DNA from: Sphingopyxis granuli NBRC 100800 | Lineage (GTDB): Bacteria > Pseudomonadota > Alphaproteobacteria > Sphingomonadales > Sphingomonadaceae | DNA length: 48,334 nucleotides | NCBI RefSeq assembly: GCF_001591045.1 | Contig: NZ_BCUA01000025.1 | Span: 1 to 48,334, forward strand | Direction of reading: 5' to 3' | Shown here: piece after piece, positions 24,418 through 32,779 of the stretch | How the letters are laid out: every line of letters begins with the position of its first letter | How positions within the stretch are numbered: position 1 is the stretch's first letter | Notes under the pieces: model-generated | What the model saw: only the letters and a program-made list of their open reading frames with translations | Database searches by the model: none | What the model was told of the DNA's origin: nothing | Translations under genes and position numbers: made by a program

Positions 24418-25881
24418 ATGAGCAGAAATCTTCGAACAAGCACCACTGATCCGATCCAGATCCCAACCCTTTCGGCCGCGTCAGGCCGCATCGGCATCTC
24501 CTTTTGTCCCGGTAAGCAAGGGCCTGCGCTCGCTGGCTTTGAGTGGAAGCGTGACCTTGCGGCGGATCTGGACGCGGTGCGTGAGTGGGGGGCCGCCGCT
24601 GTCGTCTCTCTTATTGAAAAGCACGAAATCGAGCTGCTGGGGGTCGCAGATCTGGAGACTGCGGTTGCTGCTCGCGGGATGGAATGGTTTCATCTCCCGA
24701 TCCCCGACGTCACGGCGCCTGGCGAGGAATTCGAGCAACGATGGCACCGGTCCGGAGCCCGACTTCGCAGTCTCCTCACCAACGGGGAGAGCATCTTTAT
24801 CCATTGCCGGGGAGGGCTGGGCCGGGCCGGCACAGTGGCAGCGAGACTGCTCATTGAACTCGGCATCACAGGCGCCGATACCGCAATCGCCAAAGTACGA
24901 GAGGTGAGGCCGGGCGCTATCGAGACGAGAGCGCAGGAAGATCACCTTCGAGCGATCGAGCGCATTTACGATCGGTCCATTGGATGTCTCATTGGTCTGG
25001 CGGTCGGCGATGCTTTGGGCACGACCCTCGAGTTCAAGCCGCGGGACACCTATCCCCACATCACAGATATGGTCGGGGGAGGGCCGTTCGGCTTGGATGC
25101 GGGGACTTGGACTGATGATACGTCTATGGCCCTTGCGCTTGGTGAGGCTCTGCTTGCCAGCGCCGCAAAGGGCTCGGTCTTCGAACCGGAAGAAGCACAA
25201 CGGCGGTTCGTCAACTGGTGGCGGAACGGCGCCTTCAGCCCCACGGGCAGCTGCTTTGATATTGGCATTGCCACCCGCCAAGCCCTTGCCCGCTTCGAGC
25301 AAACTGGCGATCCGATTGCCGGCTCTAACGATCCGTATTCAGCAGGAAACGGCTCACTCATGAGGCTTGCGCCTGTTGCGATTTGGGGGATCCGGCAGGA
25401 TCCCGCGGTCGTAACGCGAGTAGCCCGCCGACAGAGCATGACCACGCACGCTGCAGACGCGTGCCTCGACGCCTGTGAAGCGTATGCACTCCTCTTGCGG
25501 GCGGTTATCCTAGGTGCGGACTTTGAGGATGCCCTGGCGGTTCCAGCGGACGGATTTGGGCCTGTGATCGGCCCAATCATGGCCGGTAGCTGGCGTGGGA
25601 AAACGCGGGATCAGATTTCAAGCAGCGGCTTCGTGGCGCACAGCCTCGAAGCCGCGATCTGGTCCGTTGCCAACACCACGAGCTTCGATGAAGCCGTGCT
25701 GTTGGCAGCTAACCTCGGTGATGATGCCGATACCACTGCTGCCATCGCCGGCCAGTTGGCCGGTGCGATTTATGGCGCATCTTCAATTCGCCAGACGTGG
25801 CTCGACAAGCTGGCGTGGCGCGACGAGATTGAGGCTCTTGCACGCAATCTGGCTTTTCCTGCAGTCGCGCTGTCAGAATAG
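24418..25881 (+). CDS. Fusion of tyrosine/dual-specificity phosphatase and ADP-ribosylglycohydrolase
   Basis: This 487-residue protein has an N-terminal cysteine phosphatase domain (about residues 20-180) with the loop FIHCRGGLGRAGTVAARLL, i.e. H-C-x5-R, and a preceding catalytic-type Asp region (LPIPDVTAPG). From about residue 185 it continues as an ADP-ribosylglycohydrolase: IGCLIGLAVGDALGTTLEF, TWTDDTSMALALGEALL, AGNGSLMRLAPVAIW and NLGDDADTTAAIAGQLAGA. The DD/T and DxDTT residues bind the two Mg ions in this family, which removes ADP-ribose from proteins or nucleic acids. The fusion is known in bacteria. Under operator copy 5 in this island it may reverse ADP-ribosylation or act on a nucleotide signal; that is inference. 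It is the last gene before the scar region. Confidence 0.9.
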   Translation: MSRNLRTSTTDPIQIPTLSAASGRIGISFCPGKQGPALAGFEWKRDLAADLDAVREWGAAAVVSLIEKHEIELLGVADLETAVAARGMEWFHLPIPDVTAPGEEFEQRWHRSGARLRSLLTNGESIFIHCRGGLGRAGTVAARLLIELGITGADTAIAKVREVRPGAIETRAQEDHLRAIERIYDRSIGCLIGLAVGDALGTTLEFKPRDTYPHITDMVGGGPFGLDAGTWTDDTSMALALGEALLASAAKGSVFEPEEAQRRFVNWWRNGAFSPTGSCFDIGIATRQALARFEQTGDPIAGSNDPYSAGNGSLMRLAPVAIWGIRQDPAVVTRVARRQSMTTHAADACLDACEAYALLLRAVILGADFEDALAVPADGFGPVIGPIMAGSWRGKTRDQISSSGFVAHSLEAAIWSVANTTSFDEAVLLAANLGDDADTTAAIAGQLAGAIYGASSIRQTWLDKLAWRDEIEALARNLAFPAVALSE

Positions 25882-26456
25882 CTTCCGCCGATTCGCGCCA
25901 CGGAAAACCCGCGTTGTCGCCCGGTCCGCCATGCGCTCCATCGGCCCATAATGTTTCATTTTTGACCCCCTAACGCTGAAATGGCGGATAATGATCTGAT
26001 TTTGCGCCATTATGAGCAGCTGTCGGGAGTGAGTGTGAAACCTGACGGCAGGCTTGGCCCAATTACCTACAACGGGATCTAGGTCCCAGAAATCTGAACG
26101 GGGTCCAAGCCTGCCTCCTCCGATTGGAGGAACCGAGGTCTGTGATAGTCTGCCCTAGCGGCCCCTACATCCCTGCGAAGCCAGAGGCTCGTGGTGGCCA
26201 TTCAAAGGTAGCATGCTCGTTCGAAGCAGAGTGGAATTAGCCGTCGCAATGGTCGGCAGGTGTGGTCACGACTCGCTTAAGCCCTGAGGTCCCCCTCGCT
26301 CGCCCGCAGTCCGGCTCCTGGGTCGCTGGAGCGTAGCGCCTGACCATGCTCGTTGGAGGATTCGCGTGCTGCTACCTAGAGAGCTACCTAGCACGCAGAT
26401 GCCAGCATCCGTTGGACTTGGCGAGCTATTTAAATATTTGAAAAGTTGGGGGAAAG
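25882..26456 (+). other. Gene-free junction region with inverted repeats
   Basis: I see no convincing gene in these 575 bases. A 7-bp inverted repeat AATGGCG/CGCCATT spans about 25979-26011. A second, CAGGCTTGG/CCAAGCCTG, spans about 26050-26114. TTTTTGACCCCCT and GAACGGGGTCC resemble sequences near the ends of IS21-family elements, so a decayed insertion-sequence end is possible but unproven. The stretch ends at the tRNA-Lys CCA. Confidence 0.4.
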
Positions 26457-26532
<76 letters not shown>

Positions 26533-26833
26533 ACTGCCGGTTTGCGGCGCTCTTCGTTGCGGCTTGGAAAGCCTTGTGCTGCGAAGAGAGCGGCCCGCTA
26601 TCATGGTGCTCAGCACATGGCAATGGCCTTCGCCGATATTTTTTCGGCCGAAGCCAAGCTGCGGCGAAACACGGCTGCTTTCGACAAGACTTCGGGTTCT
26701 TGTTCGACGAGGCGCGAGACGCCGGCAACATGATCTTGGCTGAAGCGCATCACGCTAACCTTCTTCTCCTGGCAACATCACAATTCGTGATGTTTCCTGC
26801 GGCGGTCCGGCTTTGATGAGTAGCCGGACTTGT
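26533..26833. other. Intergenic region with a palindrome
   Basis: I see no gene in these 301 bases. It must contain the tRNA promoter, which reads leftward, though no clear -35/-10 pair stands out. At 26775-26793 lies the inverted repeat ACATCACAATTCGTGATGT (7-bp arms, 5-base spacer), followed by TTTCC on the plus strand; it may be an operator or a weak terminator. Confidence 0.4.
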
Positions 26834-27290
26834 TCAACGGCTGATGCATGCACCACGGCTTGCTGAGCGGCAATAAGGGAGGCGAAGGACACGGTGATCG
26901 AGCTTGAGTGTGCCGCTCAGGCTCTTGAAGACCGAACCGCCCTTGACCAGCAGGCTCGCGATCGAGACGCGGATCGTACCGTCGGTTAGCCCCATCTTTT
27001 CGAGATTGATCCTCGTGTCGGGGAGGATGCGCGGACCGATCCGGGCTTCCTTTGCACGAGCGGCAGCGAGACCGGCGTCGTCGGCGAGGTCGTCGAAATC
27101 GAGCTGTGGCGCGTCGATGGTCGCATCGATTTTCGTTCGGCCGTCGCGCTTGAGGACGGTCGCCTTGGCGCGGATCGCCGAGCGGCCGACCGAAGAGCCC
27201 CGCCTCGGCGATATGATCGAGTTGCTTGAGGCTTGTTCCCCGCGCACGCATGGTCATTGTCATCGCGCTCGTGTCGAGCGGTGCCGCCAT
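26834..27290 (-). pseudogene. AsmA-family protein remnant
   Basis: The minus strand encodes fragments of an AsmA-type outer-membrane biogenesis protein in more than one frame. About 27290-27190 reads RARGTSLKQLDHIAEAGLFG. From about 27190 the sequence shifts frame to VLKRDGRTKIDATIDAPQLD, then ARIGPRILPDTRINLEK and GSVFKSLSGTLKLDHRVL. The N-terminal membrane anchor and the rest of the protein are missing, and the last residues before the stop are unrelated. Further AsmA-like residues may lie upstream to about 27350 in another frame. It is a decayed gene, consistent with rearrangement beside the tRNA. Confidence 0.72.
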
Positions 27291-27399
27291 CGTGCCTTAT
27301 GCGCGTCCAGCGCGGCAGCGCCGCGAACTTGTCCGCGATGGGCGCGGCGCCCCGATCCTGGCGCCATGGCTAATCCCAGGTTTGATCGCGACGTGTCGA

Positions 27400-27804
27400 T
27401 CACGCGGGGGGCAGCTTGACCTCGGGCAGGCTTGCAAGGTCGGCCTTGGTCATCGACGTCTGAAGATCGGTGTCGTCTCCGCGAACGACGACCTTGAGGC
27501 CGGTGATCGGGACATGGACATAGCGATCCGGCCCCGCGCCATCGAGTTCGACGAGCAGGCGATCGACCTTGTTGTCGGCCCCGCGTTCGACCTTCGCGAC
27601 GTCGGCAAGTTCCTTGCCGTCAGCACCTATGATATCGGCATCGAGCAGCTGTGCTTCGCTGAGGCCGAGGGCTGCGGGTACGGGACCCGCGACGGTGGCG
27701 CTTGTCTCGGCGGAGCGCTCAAGCTTGTCTTCGGCTGCTTCATTCTTGTCGGAGCAGGCGGCGAGGAGGATGGCCGGGGCGGCGAGGGTGAGAATCATGC
27801 GCAT
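27400..27804 (-). CDS. PRC-barrel-like lipoprotein
   Basis: This 134-residue protein begins MRMILTLAAPAILLAACSDK, a lipoprotein signal with lipobox LAAC. The mature part (ALGLSEAQLLDADIIGADGK, then KVDRLLVELDG and HVPITGLKVVVRG) resembles a PRC-barrel domain, common in small periplasmic stress proteins of alphaproteobacteria. I chose the third ATG (27804) because AAAGGA lies 6 bases upstream. It follows the MgtC gene after 72 bases on the same strand. A role in envelope maintenance is likely but not demonstrated. Confidence 0.78.
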   Translation of the reverse strand: MRMILTLAAPAILLAACSDKNEAAEDKLERSAETSATVAGPVPAALGLSEAQLLDADIIGADGKELADVAKVERGADNKVDRLLVELDGAGPDRYVHVPITGLKVVVRGDDTDLQTSMTKADLASLPEVKLPPA

Positions 27805-27876
27805 CGTCATTCCTTTGCTTGCGAACAAGTTGAACGTCTCCCCGCGAAGAGGGTTGCAGACTTCGCCGTTTCCCTG

Positions 27877-28563
27877 TCAGGCCTGTTGCGGGCGGATTTC
27901 GAACCCGATGATATCGGCGTCGGCCGACCAGTCTGTCGCAAGCTCCTCCGCGCGGCTTTCGGTGTATCCGCCCGCGATCGCGGTGAAGCTGTGCTGATCG
28001 CCGTCGAGCGCCTGGTCGATCGTGATCGACGTGAGGTGCTTCGCCGCGAGCAGGTCGCCAAAGCCGCCCAGCGTCATGGCGCTGCCGCGACGATATATGG
28101 CCCTGATATGCGCGATCCGTCGCTGAGGCGCGTAACGTTCGGTGACCGAGACCGCCGCCAGCACGGCGAGCGTGGCGGCGCCGCCGAAAATCGCGAGCTG
28201 GTAGAAGCCTATCCCGAACAACATGCCGAGCGTTGCCGTGGTCCAGAGCGAGGCGGCCGTCGTCAGCCCGCGCACGTTGAAGCCTTCGCGGAAGATGACG
28301 CCGCCGCACAGGAAGCCGATGCCGGTCAAGATGCCATGCGCCATGCGGACCGGGTCGATGCGGATGACATCGGACGGCGCATCGTTGAGCCACGCCATCT
28401 GATGCACGGCGGACAGCATCAGCAGGCAGCACGAGAGCGAAACGAGGATGTGCGTGCGGAGACCCGCAGGGCTGGCTCGATACTCGCGTTCGGCGCCGAT
28501 TATCGCGCCGGCCAGCGTGGCGCCGGCAATCGGCCAGATCAGGTCGGGGTCAAAAAGGTCCAT
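27877..28563 (-). CDS. MgtC/SapB-family membrane protein
   Basis: This 228-residue protein has about five hydrophobic segments in the first 150 residues. The MgtC signatures are GATLAGAIIGAEREYR, GLRTHILVSLSCCLLML, GILTGIGFLCGGVIFREG and VRGLTTAASLWTTATLGM. The C-terminal 75 residues form a soluble domain. MgtC proteins inhibit or modulate the F-type ATP synthase and support growth at low Mg and acid pH; MgtC-like proteins lacking that role are also common. It is followed by the PRC-barrel lipoprotein on the same strand and preceded by a hairpin region without genes. Confidence 0.92.
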   Translation of the reverse strand: MDLFDPDLIWPIAGATLAGAIIGAEREYRASPAGLRTHILVSLSCCLLMLSAVHQMAWLNDAPSDVIRIDPVRMAHGILTGIGFLCGGVIFREGFNVRGLTTAASLWTTATLGMLFGIGFYQLAIFGGAATLAVLAAVSVTERYAPQRRIAHIRAIYRRGSAMTLGGFGDLLAAKHLTSITIDQALDGDQHSFTAIAGGYTESRAEELATDWSADADIIGFEIRPQQA

Positions 28564-28631
28564 GTTCGGTTACCGCTCGGGGCGAACTTAGGTTCCTTGG
28601 CACGAGTATAACGCATCGTGGTGTCCGGCCC

Positions 28632-28667
28632 AAAAGGTAAAGCCCCGCTGCACGAAGCGGCGGGGCT
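28632..28667 (-). terminator. Possible hairpin terminator
   Basis: On the minus strand AGCCCCGC pairs with GCGGGGCT across an 11-base loop, followed by TTACCTTTTGG. The T-run is interrupted and no gene is recognised directly upstream, so this may be a second terminator behind the CsbD-like gene or another structure. Confidence 0.35.
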
Positions 28668-28814
28668 CTCCTGAAGTCCGATCCGGAGATCGGGACTTGC
28701 GGAAAAGAAACCGGTGAGAATGCGAAAGGTTGCATGACGCGTCAGAAACTTTGCGTTCGGAGGGAAGATGGCGCGGCCTGTTCGGCTGCACGACGGTCGC
28801 ATGATGGCGATGGT
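28668..28814. other. Gene-free spacer
   Basis: I see no gene here. A small hairpin CCGATC/GATCGG lies near 28678-28697. On the plus strand GGAGGGAAG precedes an ATG at 28768, but that frame runs into the CsbD terminator and then antisense to the CsbD-like gene, so I do not call it. Confidence 0.35.
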
Positions 28815-28842
28815 CAAGAAAACGGCCCGCCGAAGCGGGCCG
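28815..28842 (-). terminator. Rho-independent terminator of the CsbD-like gene
   Basis: On the minus strand CGGCCCGC-TTCG-GCGGGCCG forms an 8-bp GC stem with a UUCG tetraloop, followed by TTTTCTT. It lies 38 bases after the stop of the CsbD-like gene. Confidence 0.85.
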
Positions 28843-28879
28843 AGGACGCAGCGTCGAGGTCGGCTGCGAGGGGAAAGGT

Positions 28880-29056
28880 TCAGTTTTCGGTGCCGGGCTT
28901 GCCGGTTTTGGGCAGCTTGCCATCCTCGATCCGGCCTTCGTTGCGAAGGTCGCGGCCTTCCTGCGCCTTGCGCTGGCTTTCGGGGGAATCGCCATTTTCA
29001 TAGGCTTCTTCCTTCACATAGCCGGCGGCTTCCTTGGCTTTACCTTTGATGCTCAT
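28880..29056 (-). CDS. CsbD-like small stress protein
   Basis: This 58-residue protein starts MSIKGKAKEAAGYVKEEAYE and continues as a charged helical chain ending KLPKTGKPGTEN. The KGKAKEAAG start and the repeated Lys/Glu helices match CsbD-type general stress proteins, whose molecular function is unknown. GAGGAGATCATC precedes the ATG at 29056. An upstream extension to 29146 would precede that strong site and looks non-coding. It ends at a strong terminator. In sphingomonads such genes are often under the EcfG general stress response, but I found no exact GGAAC/CGTT pair here. Confidence 0.8.
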   Translation of the reverse strand: MSIKGKAKEAAGYVKEEAYENGDSPESQRKAQEGRDLRNEGRIEDGKLPKTGKPGTEN

Positions 29057-29197
29057 GATGATCTCCTCTTGCAGGGGGCATGAGGACAACTGGCGTTGCC
29101 GTGGCGAGTTGCGTGTCGACAGGGAGTCGCACGAGAGAATTTGCATTCGTCCTAACCTAGATCAGGTCGGCGCCTGCGAAGGGAACAATGATGGCTT

Positions 29198-29602
29198 TCA
29201 TGCGTCGTTGCCGGTTCCGTTCTTCCGACTTGATCCAGGTTGTGTCGCGAGACGCGCGATGCGCTTATCACCGCTGCTCTTCATGCGTTCCTGGCGACCC
29301 GGGAGCGTTCGAGGGGGGCTTCCAGCGCATAGCGATATGCCTCTGGAACCCGGAAAGGCTCCGCCGGAAGGCGGGGCCTTTCTCGCGCGGTCAGACGCCG
29401 CGCATCCTTCCTGGCCTTCGGCAAACCATTCGCCGAGCGCGCGCGATTGTTCCTCCCCGAGGCGCGAGAGCGGGACATCGACATCGCGGTGGTCGAGCGC
29501 GATGCGGAGGTCTCCCGCGGCGTCGGCGGCATCGCGCGCGACATTGCCCGCGCTTTGCCCATACCGGACGACCCAAAGGATCGAGGGCCAGCGCGGCGTC
29601 AT
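29198..29602 (-). pseudogene. Truncated histidine phosphatase (phosphoglycerate mutase-like)
   Basis: The first 65 residues look like the start of a histidine phosphatase: ILWVVRYGQSAGNVARDAAD then VDVPLSRLGEEQSRALGEWF. The catalytic RHG motif is changed to RYG, so the phospho-accepting histidine is missing. After EGQEG the sequence no longer resembles the family, and a strong bidirectional hairpin (29354-29381) lies inside the frame before its stop. It follows the DUF6894 gene by 29 bases. The gene is probably dead. Confidence 0.72.
29354..29381. terminator. Bidirectional hairpin terminator
   Basis: AAAGGCTCCGCC pairs with GGCGGGGCCTTT across a GGAA loop (12 bp with one G-T pair). Both strands have short T-runs, so it can stop transcription in either direction, here most likely the Crp-DUF6894 unit reading leftward. 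Confidence 0.7.
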
Positions 29603-29631
29603 AGGGGGAGACTGAATGCCGTCACCGAGCT

Positions 29632-29913
29632 TCAACGCTGCGTATCGGTGAGGCGTTGGTTTTCGGCGCGTGTGCCCGGTTGCCAATCGACGCTGATCGC
29701 GTTGAGGACGATTGCGAAGCGGAGGTGGCCGTCTTCGGCAGTGACGTTGATGCGCAAATTCTCGTCGGCGAGGAGCAGGTCGGGGTCGTCGCCGAGCAAT
29801 CCGCAGCAATAGTGAACCGCCTCTCGCCGGGCGGCCAGGTCATCGGCAAGCTCATGACCCTGCTCGTCGATCTCCTGCGTGCCGTCGCAAACATGAAAAT
29901 AATATCGGGGCAT
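29632..29913 (-). CDS. DUF6894-family protein
   Basis: This 93-residue protein starts MPRYYFHVCDGTQEIDEQGH and continues ELADDLAARREAVHYCCGLL, the typical DUF6894 opening (RYYFHV.DG...D..G.EL...R.EA). The function of the family is unknown. It is frequent in sphingomonads and rhizobia, often near stress regulators. GGAGAGA lies before the ATG. It follows the Crp/Fnr-type gene by 36 bases on the same strand, so the two are probably co-transcribed. Confidence 0.85.
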   Translation of the reverse strand: MPRYYFHVCDGTQEIDEQGHELADDLAARREAVHYCCGLLGDDPDLLLADENLRINVTAEDGHLRFAIVLNAISVDWQPGTRAENQRLTDTQR

Positions 29914-29949
29914 CGCAGGCTCTCTCCTGATGTCTTGCCGCCCCGGTTG

Positions 29950-30705
29950 CTAAACGAGCGAATCCAACGTTCGATGCAGGTAAACATCAGAAAAATCGGC
30001 TATTCGTCGCAACGTGTCGACATCGCCGATCGTGAGGCGGCGCGACACGCGTTTGACCGCGCCTTCCTTCTCCAGAATCTTGATCGTGCGGTTGATGTGA
30101 ACGGGCGTCAGGCCGAGCAGGTCGGCGAGTTGCTCCTGGGTCAGCGGAAATTCAAAGGCGCCAACTTCTTCGAGCGCGATCTGCTGCACGCGATAATAAA
30201 GCTCGCACAGCAGGTGAGCGAGGCGCCCGAGGGCGTTGCGGCGGCCGATATTGAGCAGCCACTCGCGGCTGATCGAGCCTTCGATCAGAATGTCGACGAT
30301 GATGGCGCGCGCGATATTGGGCCTTGGCGCGACGAGCGCTTCAAAATCCTTCTGGGCGAAGACCGCAAGCTCGACGGGGGTAAGGGCCTGGAGGTTGTGG
30401 TCGGCGATATCGACGTAGAGGGACTGGAAGTCGAGCGCATCGCCCGGAATCTTGAGCGCGACGATCTGGCGTCCGCCATCGGCCGAGGTCTTCTGGCGAT
30501 ACGCAAAGCCGCTGAGAAGCACGGGGCAAACCTTCGCGAGGTCGCCTTCGCGCAAGATATATTCGTTAGGCTCGAGCCGTCGCAAACTGAAGGGCAGGGA
30601 AGCTATCGCCTGCTGGTCGTCGGTCGACAGCCGGCTATGGCTGAGCAGTTTGCGAATGAAGATACCGAGCCGGTCCTCCTTGGACTTGAAGGGATCGTCA
30701 CCCAT
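29950..30705 (-). CDS. Crp/Fnr-family transcriptional regulator
   Basis: This 251-residue protein has an N-terminal cyclic-nucleotide-binding-type beta roll (about residues 25-130, with RRLEPNEYILREGDLAKVCP and RQIVALKIPGDALDFQSLY). It is joined by a long dimer helix to a winged helix-turn-helix (LTQEQLADLLGLTPVHINRT, about 185-205). There is no cysteine set for an FNR iron-sulfur cluster. The recognition segment GLTPVHINRTIKILEKEG is typical of alphaproteobacterial Crp/Fnr proteins that act in stress or redox control. I chose the ATG at 30705; an upstream extension to 30822 is possible but unlike the family. The ligand cannot be told from sequence. Confidence 0.9.
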   Translation of the reverse strand: MGDDPFKSKEDRLGIFIRKLLSHSRLSTDDQQAIASLPFSLRRLEPNEYILREGDLAKVCPVLLSGFAYRQKTSADGGRQIVALKIPGDALDFQSLYVDIADHNLQALTPVELAVFAQKDFEALVAPRPNIARAIIVDILIEGSISREWLLNIGRRNALGRLAHLLCELYYRVQQIALEEVGAFEFPLTQEQLADLLGLTPVHINRTIKILEKEGAVKRVSRRLTIGDVDTLRRIADFSDVYLHRTLDSLV

Positions 30706-30894
30706 CCAGCGTACCGATGAGGGCATAAGGCGTTTCGAACCCGTTCCAGAATTTCCGATCGTGCATGCCATAAGAACATCGGCAGGGCCGATGCGGTTCC
30801 GGCCCGCAGCATGGCGGACCATGCCGACACGCTATGGCCGCGTATGCGGAAGGGCGAAGCAACATGGGTTAAGTCGAAACGACCTCCCTCGATA

Positions 30895-31077
30895 TTATCC
30901 CAACCGCGTAGCATGAATGGGCGAGGGGCTTTGATGCACGAGGACACGAGACGCGGCTGAATGGCCGTCGTCCTTGACGGCCCGCTTCTGGCCGCGGCGC
31001 GTGAACCAGACGAGCGCGGCGAGCACGCCGACGCCAAGCAGCTTTCCGAACCCCGATGTCCTTGCCTGTGATATCAT
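30895..31077 (-). CDS. Small single-pass membrane protein
   Basis: This 60-residue protein has one transmembrane segment near the N terminus (FGKLLGVGVLAALVWFTRRG, about residues 9-28) and a basic, polar C-terminal tail. AAGGACAGG lies before the ATG at 31077. It follows the FAD oxidoreductase by 49 bases on the same strand. I do not recognise a family, and the tail composition leaves some doubt that all of it is genuine. Confidence 0.5.
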   Translation of the reverse strand: MISQARTSGFGKLLGVGVLAALVWFTRRGQKRAVKDDGHSAASRVLVHQSPSPIHATRLG

Positions 31078-31126
31078 GTTCCTGTCCTTATCGCCTGTCG
31101 TTGCTGCATGCCTGCGCGCCGCCCGT

Positions 31127-32368
31127 TCAGAATATCCGACGGAATCCGAAAAGGTCGCTGTCGGGGTCGCGCGCACCGCAAATTTCCGAGCGCAATATCT
31201 GAGCGGCCATCATCGAGAAGGTGATGCCATTGCCGCCATATCCCATCGCCGAATAGCAGTTCGGCATCCGCGGCACGCGCCCGACGGTCGGTGTCCCGAG
31301 CGGGCTATTGCCGAAGCTGCCTGCCCAGGCGAAGGCGGGCGTGGGATCGATCGCGGGAAGCAAGGCCGCGAGCTTGCGCGTCAGGATTTTCGTCTTGGCC
31401 GCAAGCCTGGCGTCGCGTTCGCCGGCGCTCGCGATTTCCTCATCTTCCCCGCCGCAGATCACCGCGCCCTCGGGCGTTGTCCGGATATAGAGATAGGGAT
31501 CGGACGCCTCCCAGATCATCGCACCGTCCCGCCAGAGGGCTTCGGGCTGTGGCCGCGTCGCGATTACCCAGGTCGACATGATATGGTTGCCGAGCCTCGG
31601 TACGCCCTTCATCATCTCATATCCGGTCGCAAAGACGGCATGCCGAGCCTGCACATGTGCGCCCCGATCACTCTCGAGCGTCACGCCCTTTTGCGCCGCG
31701 TCGACGCGCACGATCTCGCTATGCGGATGGATCCGTGCACCGCGCTTCGCGGCGACCCCCAGATAGGCTGCTGCCATCGCGCGCGGGTCGGCGCAGTAGT
31801 TGCCGAAGCCGACGATCGCATGGCGCCGCCTGATCCCGTAGCGCCGCTCGGTCTCGGCGGGTCCGATGAGTTCGACCTCGAATCCGGCCCTGCGCCTTGC
31901 GTCGGCCTCGGCCGCCAGCTGCGCAGGATCGAGGCGGTCGCCGTCGAGATAGAGCGAGGGGCGCGTTGCAGCACCGACCTCGAGTCCGAGCCGCTCGGTG
32001 CGCGCGCGAAGGGCCTCGACGGCCAGGTAGGAGCGCCGCCAGATGCGCATCGCCCGCTCCCAGCCGATGCGCTCCGCCATCTGCGAGAGCGGCGTGTCGA
32101 GTTCATATTGGAGTAGCGCGGTGGAAGCCGGGGTCGATCCCTCCGCGATGCCGCGCCGGTCGAGGATCATCACGTCGAGCCCCGCCTCGGTCAGGGCCTC
32201 GGCAATCAGCGCGCCCGATATACCCGCACCGATCATCGCGACGTCACAGCGCGAGCGGGACGGGAGGGGAAGGGTGGGAACCGGGGGGCGGCGGTGCTCC
32301 TGCCAGATGGTGCGCCCCGTCCTGAGGTCGCGCTCCTCGCTTGCCGACCTGCCGTCATCGCTTTTCAT
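31127..32368 (-). CDS. FAD-dependent oxidoreductase (DAO family)
   Basis: This 413-residue protein has the dinucleotide-binding motif VAMIGAGISGALIAEALTEA (about residues 43-62), an LDRRGIAEGSTPASTALLQY flavin-contact segment, and a C-terminal NCYSAMGYGGNGITFSMMAA segment. These are typical of D-amino-acid-oxidase/glycine-oxidase-like enzymes that oxidise amines or amino acids. The substrate cannot be named. A short leader of about 40 residues precedes the fold and lacks a signal peptide, so it is probably cytoplasmic. I chose the ATG at 32368 (MKSDDGRSA); upstream sequence to 32485 looks non-coding. Confidence 0.88.
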   Translation of the reverse strand: MKSDDGRSASEERDLRTGRTIWQEHRRPPVPTLPLPSRSRCDVAMIGAGISGALIAEALTEAGLDVMILDRRGIAEGSTPASTALLQYELDTPLSQMAERIGWERAMRIWRRSYLAVEALRARTERLGLEVGAATRPSLYLDGDRLDPAQLAAEADARRRAGFEVELIGPAETERRYGIRRRHAIVGFGNYCADPRAMAAAYLGVAAKRGARIHPHSEIVRVDAAQKGVTLESDRGAHVQARHAVFATGYEMMKGVPRLGNHIMSTWVIATRPQPEALWRDGAMIWEASDPYLYIRTTPEGAVICGGEDEEIASAGERDARLAAKTKILTRKLAALLPAIDPTPAFAWAGSFGNSPLGTPTVGRVPRMPNCYSAMGYGGNGITFSMMAAQILRSEICGARDPDSDLFGFRRIF

Positions 32369-32565
32369 GATGGTCTCGTGTCGGTTCTCTATCGGCAATC
32401 GTCTCGTCCTCGATTGCCGCCTCGATTGGATCGCCGTCTTGAGCACAGTGAGGGCAGCAGAAGCATGGTCGGGCCGACCCGTCACGGCAAAAGCCGGGTC
32501 GCGCGGGAGCGACGACCCGGCCCGGAGAGCGCGACCAGCGCGCCCGCCTGTTGTTGTGCCAGGGA

Positions 32566-32733
32566 TCAGCGGTTCTGACGATTCTCGTCGTCGCGGCCGC
32601 CCTGATTGCCGCTCTTGTCGGCGTCGCGATCGTCGCCCTGCTGGCGGCGGGCCGGATCCTGCTGTTCCTGCTGACGGTCCTGGCCGGGGTTCGGATTCGG
32701 CTGGTTGCCGCCCTGTTGATTATTCTGCGCCAT
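32566..32733 (-). CDS. Small Q/N/D-rich disordered protein
   Basis: This 55-residue reading frame starts MAQNNQQGGNQPNPNPGQDR and ends GRDDENRQNR. It is almost entirely Gln, Asn, Asp, Arg, Gly and Pro, with no hydrophobic core, so it should be disordered. CAGGAGAGGCC precedes the ATG. An EcfG-like promoter (32780-32805) lies 46 bases upstream. I know no function; its composition resembles small hydrophilic stress proteins. The opposite frame (32551-32748, plus) is hydrophobic and is probably its shadow. Confidence 0.6.
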   Translation of the reverse strand: MAQNNQQGGNQPNPNPGQDRQQEQQDPARRQQGDDRDADKSGNQGGRDDENRQNR

Positions 32734-32779
32734 GATGGCCTCTCCTGATGATGATCTGCCCGGGGGTGGGCATGGGAGA

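Noticed and set aside
25960-26120. Possible IS21-type insertion-sequence end
   Set aside because: Only short resemblances (TTTTTGACCCCCT, GAACGGGGTCC); no transposase fragment, no paired ends and no target duplication, so it is mentioned only as a possibility in the junction entry.
27226-28611. Plus-strand open frame of 461 codons opposite the lipoprotein and MgtC genes
   Set aside because: No recognisable motif; the minus strand carries well-supported genes here.
28768-29049. Plus-strand frame with a strong GGAGGGAAG site before its ATG
   Set aside because: It runs through the CsbD terminator and antisense to the CsbD-like gene, with Arg-rich shadow composition.
29656-30720. Plus-strand open frame of 354 codons opposite the Crp/Fnr-type gene
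   Set aside because: The minus strand has a clear beta roll and helix-turn-helix; the plus frame has no motif.
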